From Flavobacteriia bacterium (GTDB taxonomy: Bacteria; Bacteroidota; Bacteroidia; Flavobacteriales; Schleiferiaceae), in contig CATILC010000076.1 of NCBI GenBank assembly GCA_949516455.1, positions 1-17,521 on the forward strand: a DNA stretch of 17,521 nucleotides, written 5' to 3'. The position numbers and the translations under genes are program-made. A model generated the notes under the pieces. The model did no database searches and was not told where the DNA came from. It was given only the letters and a program-made list of their open reading frames with translations. This document shows positions 14,934-17,521 of the stretch, piece after piece; within the stretch, counting starts at the first letter, position 1, and the number at the start of each line of letters is the position of its first letter.

Positions 14934-16639
14934 GCCGCTGGTACAGCAGCGCTCGGTCGCACGTCTTTGATCATCAACTGGATGCGTTCAATTCCGTTCC
15001 AGACGTTCAGGTCGAGCGTGAAGGCCACATCCAGCCGCTGCCCTTGTATCTGTTCCCACTTATCGCCCATACCGAAGGCAATGCCGTCCAGCTCTATTCC
15101 GCTTTCGTCCCTCAGCTGAAGCTTCAGATGCTTTCCGCTCCCCACTTTTCGGGAACCACCGGTCTCCAACAGGCCAAAGCATGCAAAGACAGGTGTCATA
15201 TTCCCTGGACCGAAGGGTCCCATGCGTTGGAGTGAGTTGTAAAAGCGCCGGGAGATGGCGTCTGGGTCGAGCGGCAGATCGATCCACAACGTAGGCACCC
15301 GCTGATCATCGGTGATCGTCGAGCGGACCTGCTCTTCAAACGCCGCTTTGAAAGATTCCAGCTGATCTTTTCTCAGGGTCATCCCAGCCGCAAAGGCATG
15401 TCCGCCGAATTGGATGAGGTGTTCCTTGCAGACGTCGATGGCCGTGTAGAGGTCGAATCCCTTCACCGAGCGGGCCGAACCCGCCAGCACATTTCCAGAA
15501 GCGGTCAGGACCACCGTTGGGCGGTAATGGGTCTCGATGAGTCGGGAGGCGGCGATACCGATCACGCCCTTGTGCCAGCTCTCGCTGCAGACCACCGAAG
15601 TGTAGCGATCCTCGGTGCCCTTGAGCATTTCAAGTGCCTCACCGGTGATGTCGGCATCCTTGCTCCTGCGGCTCAGATTCAATTCGTTGATGTGCGCAGC
15701 TATGCGTTCGGCATCCTCTTCCGAATTGGTGGTCAGAAGTTCTACGGCCAGTTGACCGTGCTCAATGCGTCCAGCCGCGTTGATGCGGGGTGCCAGCTGA
15801 AAAACCACCTCCTGTGTGTTCCATATTTTGCCCCTGTTCGACTGCTTCATCAATGCGCGAAGTCCAGTGCGTGGGGTCTCATTGATAACGCCAAGTCCCT
15901 TGTGCATCAGCGTGCGGTTCTCGCCCACAATGGGAACGATGTCGGCTGCAATGCTCACGGCCAAAAGGTCCGTCAGGGGATCGAGGTCCGACTCTTTCCA
16001 GCCCAAGCGTGGCGTCCACGCCTGCATGAGCTTGAAACCTACGCCGCATCCGCTCAATTCCTTGAATGGGTACGGGCAATCCGAACGCTTCGGATCGAGT
16101 ACAGCATGGGCCGCCGGCAATGTGGCACCGGGTTGATGGTGATCGCATATGATCATGTCCAGGCCCCATTCGGCCGCCTGTTCCACCACATGATGTCCTT
16201 TGATCCCGCAGTCCAGCGCGATGACCAGTGAACAACCGCTCTCCCTGGCCTTCTCCATGCCCTTCAAAGAGAGGCCGTAGCCTTCCACGTAGCGATCTGG
16301 GATATAGGTCAGGTGTTCGATCCCACATTTCCTGAATACTTCGGAAACCAGCGACACCGCTGTTGTCCCGTCCACATCGTAGTCGCCAAAGACCATGACT
16401 TTTTCGCCTTCATTGCGCATGCGTTCCAGGCGCTCCACGGCCTTGTCCATGTCCTTCATCTGCATGGGCTCGTGCAGGCCGTTGGTCTCGGGCAGGAAAA
16501 AGCGTTTGGCGCCCTCATAATCAAAGATGCCGCGCTGCAATAGGATCTTGGCCAGCTCCTCGCTGGTAGTGAGTTCTTTTTGAAGGCGCGCCACCTGATC
16601 CGGGTCGGGTGATGCCTGCAGTTTCCAGTTCATCTCCAT
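14930..16639 (-). CDS. recJ: Single-stranded-DNA-specific exonuclease RecJ
   Basis: RecJ is a 5'-3' single-strand exonuclease acting in recombination and mismatch or base-excision repair. The 569-residue product has the DHH-superfamily motifs in order: GDYDVDGTTA (85-94), DCGI (143-146), DHH (166-168), SGCGVGFKL, and the DHHA1 region with WHKGVIGIAASRL, GSARSVKGFDLY and GGHAFAAGM. APRINAAGR lies between them. A C-terminal OB-like part (VGSGKHLKLQLRD) completes the normal length. ATGs at 16639 and 16633 are both possible. It begins 10 bases after the HAD hydrolase stop, so the two form an operon, and it meets the M23 gene tail-to-tail with a 4-base overlap. Confidence 0.97.
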   Translation of the reverse strand: MEMNWKLQASPDPDQVARLQKELTTSEELAKILLQRGIFDYEGAKRFFLPETNGLHEPMQMKDMDKAVERLERMRNEGEKVMVFGDYDVDGTTAVSLVSEVFRKCGIEHLTYIPDRYVEGYGLSLKGMEKARESGCSLVIALDCGIKGHHVVEQAAEWGLDMIICDHHQPGATLPAAHAVLDPKRSDCPYPFKELSGCGVGFKLMQAWTPRLGWKESDLDPLTDLLAVSIAADIVPIVGENRTLMHKGLGVINETPRTGLRALMKQSNRGKIWNTQEVVFQLAPRINAAGRIEHGQLAVELLTTNSEEDAERIAAHINELNLSRRSKDADITGEALEMLKGTEDRYTSVVCSESWHKGVIGIAASRLIETHYRPTVVLTASGNVLAGSARSVKGFDLYTAIDVCKEHLIQFGGHAFAAGMTLRKDQLESFKAAFEEQVRSTITDDQRVPTLWIDLPLDPDAISRRFYNSLQRMGPFGPGNMTPVFACFGLLETGGSRKVGSGKHLKLQLRDESGIELDGIAFGMGDKWEQIQGQRLDVAFTLDLNVWNGIERIQLMIKDVRPSAAVPAA

Positions 16640-16649
16640 GGCTTCAATG

Positions 16650-17267
16650 CTACAAAAGCCCGATCAATTCTCGCTCGAGCAACTTGTGGTCTCCGCCCTT
16701 GTCGAGGGCAAAGTGCACTGCTGTCCAGCCCATCTTTTCAGCCATTTCGAGATTCTCCATACGGTCATCGACCAGTATACAGGATCCGGAAGACCAGCCC
16801 TGGGCCTTCATCAACTTTTCGTAGATCTTCTTCTCGGGTTTGCGGCAGCCCAGATCGTAGGAGTAGTGCAGATGCGTAAAGCTCTTTTGGAACCGATTCC
16901 ATGTGTACGGGCCAGCCTCTTCAGCGATGCGTCGGATGTGCGGACGGCTGGTATTGCTCAATAGCAGCAATTCAGTTTTGCGCGCCAGCGAACCGAGCAG
17001 ATCCAGGCTGCTTTCAGGGATCTCCAGTAGCAAGGCATTCCAGGCTTCAAGCAAAGAACGACGAAGGACAAATGAGGGGAAGAATGGCTTCAGTTCTTCC
17101 AAAAAAGCCGCTGTGGTGAGCTGTCCCTTGTCCAGTTTTTGAAAGAGTTCGGTCTGTTCTTCCAATGAAGGATCGGCGCCCAGATCTCTGAAGGCCTGGC
17201 GTGTACGCTCTTCATCGATGCGGATCAGGACATTGCCAAAATCAAATATGATCTTCTTTGTCTCCAT
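16650..17267 (-). CDS. HAD-superfamily hydrolase, YihX-like
   Basis: This 205-residue (from METKK) soluble hydrolase shows the four HAD motifs: IIFDFGNVL near the N-terminus (nucleophile Asp9), LLLLSNTS (motif II), the Lys of GCRKPEKKIY (motif III) and LVDDRMENLE (motif IV). The second Asp of the usual DxD is Gly, as in E. coli YihX (DLGNV), which dephosphorylates sugar phosphates; the substrate here is unknown. A small helical cap lies between motifs I and II. The ATG at 17267 is preferred to the TTG at 17279, because the METKKIIFDFGN N-terminus is typical and a TTTG-N20-TTGTTTTA promoter-like sequence ends four bases upstream. It leads a two-gene run with recJ. Confidence 0.88.
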   Translation of the reverse strand: METKKIIFDFGNVLIRIDEERTRQAFRDLGADPSLEEQTELFQKLDKGQLTTAAFLEELKPFFPSFVLRRSLLEAWNALLLEIPESSLDLLGSLARKTELLLLSNTSRPHIRRIAEEAGPYTWNRFQKSFTHLHYSYDLGCRKPEKKIYEKLMKAQGWSSGSCILVDDRMENLEMAEKMGWTAVHFALDKGGDHKLLERELIGLL

Positions 17268-17271
17268 GGGG

Positions 17272-17303
17272 TAAAACAAGGCGAATGAGTGGGCAAATCC
17301 AAA
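17272..17303 (-). promoter_or_regulatory. Candidate promoter of the HAD-recJ operon
   Basis: TTTG (17303-17300) is followed after 20 bases by TTGTTTTA (17279-17272), which matches four of the six fixed positions of TAnnTTTG. CCCC then leads directly to the ATG, so a transcript would be leaderless. The good -33 element compensates for the weak -7 box. Confidence 0.35.
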
Positions 17304-17309
17304 CGGATC

Positions 17310-17340
17310 TTAGCGCACAAAAGCGTAATTTTTCCGCTAA
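17310..17340. repeat. Inverted repeat TTAGCG...CGCTAA in the divergent gap
   Basis: TTAGCG (17310-17315) and CGCTAA (17335-17340) are perfect inverted 6-mers separated by 19 bases. Between them lies TAATTTTT (17326-17333), a candidate -7 box (one mismatch) for the lipoprotein gene. The arrangement could be an operator over the promoter or a chance match. Confidence 0.3.
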
Positions 17341-17353
17341 ATACGAATAACTG

Positions 17354-17521
17354 ATGAAAACCATTCGCTCTTTGAAGATCCTTGCGATCCTTCCTTTTTT
17401 GGCCTTGATCGGCTGCGACGCTGTAGAAGGCGATGCGGGACCTGCCGGTCCAGCTGGAAATGCAAATGTGATGAGCTACACCCTGAGCGTTCCTCCCAGC
17501 GCGTGGACGGAACTGGGCGCA
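17354..17521 (+). CDS. Lipoprotein with short collagen-like repeat, N-terminal part
   Basis: The 56 codons visible encode a lipoprotein signal peptide (MKTIRSLKILAILPFLALIGC, Cys21 in the lipobox LIGC). It is followed by an acidic start (DAVEGD) and three Gly-X-Y triplets (GDA, GPA, GPA) ending in GNANVMSYTLSVPPSAWTELGA. Bacteroidota have many small lipoproteins with a GPxGPx segment before a beta-rich domain with a SYTxxVP...W opening; the function is unknown. The gene runs off the right edge with no stop. A TAATTTTT candidate -7 box lies about 20 bases upstream of the ATG. Confidence 0.8.
   Translation, partial: MKTIRSLKILAILPFLALIGCDAVEGDAGPAGPAGNANVMSYTLSVPPSAWTELGA

Noticed and set aside
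15398..16231. Long open frame on the plus strand opposite recJ (277 codons)
   Set aside because: It lies wholly antisense to recJ, whose motifs are complete; the translation has no recognisable domain and is explained by codon bias of the opposite strand.
16650..17267. Missing second Asp in HAD motif I (DFGNV)
   Set aside because: The same Gly occurs in YihX-like HAD hydrolases, so it marks the subgroup rather than a defect.
1..17521. Search for a mobile element, defence island, CRISPR array, toxin-antitoxin pair or RNA gene
   Set aside because: All gaps are below about 120 bases, no repeats of array type, transposase or integrase motifs, or tRNA-like folds were seen; the region looks like conserved core genome.

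Overview
The window reads as a chromosomal housekeeping stretch from a member of the Bacteroidota, most likely a Flavobacteriales-type bacterium of moderately high GC (about mid-50s percent by eye, not computed). The evidence is the set of families that are characteristic of the phylum (DUF5686 with a carboxypeptidase-like regulatory domain, DUF3098, DUF3108), the tight ftsX - DUF3098 - uppP - truB gene order, a Bacteroidota-type LeuRS and tryptophan 2,3-dioxygenase, the lack of clear Shine-Dalgarno sequences, and several TAnnTTTG-like -7 promoter boxes. I see no tRNA or rRNA gene, insertion sequence, integrase, CRISPR array or phage gene. Coding density is very high; the longest non-coding gap is about 120 bases.

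Layout, left to right. (A) 1-5408, minus strand: queA (tRNA queuosine) runs into a TTG-started DUF5686 outer-membrane barrel, then a WaaE/KdtX-like family 2 glycosyltransferase, then dxs (isoprenoid precursor synthesis), which is cut by the left window edge. (B) 5527-6267, plus strand: a single unrecognised two-transmembrane protein, divergent from queA and overlapping the 3' end of truB. (C) 6251-8872, minus strand: the overlapping operon ftsX - DUF3098 - uppP - truB (divisome transporter subunit, small membrane protein, undecaprenyl-PP phosphatase, tRNA pseudouridine-55 synthase). (D) 8957-14933, plus strand: leuS, a DUF3108 secreted protein, tryptophan 2,3-dioxygenase and an M23 peptidase-like lipoprotein. 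(E) 14930-17267, minus strand: a YihX-like HAD hydrolase followed by recJ, whose stop codon shares a TTAA palindrome with the stop of the M23 gene. (F) 17354-end, plus strand: the start of a lipoprotein with a short collagen-like GPA repeat, cut by the right edge.

Many of the genes serve the cell envelope: dxs supplies isoprenoid precursors for undecaprenyl phosphate, uppP recycles that carrier, the glycosyltransferase probably modifies LPS or another surface glycan, FtsX normally controls peptidoglycan hydrolases of the M23/EnvC type, and an M23-like lipoprotein lies nearby. The others serve tRNA function (queA, truB, leuS) and DNA repair (recJ).

I did not find a convincing new multi-gene system. 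The points most worth checking are a naturally loop-deleted Dxs, probable leaderless transcription of several genes (perfect -7 boxes 4-5 bases before the ATG), a Cys in place of the second His of the M23 HxH motif, a KMSKR variant in LeuRS, a 12-bp direct repeat before the DUF3108 gene, and overlapping divergent promoters between queA and the unknown membrane protein.
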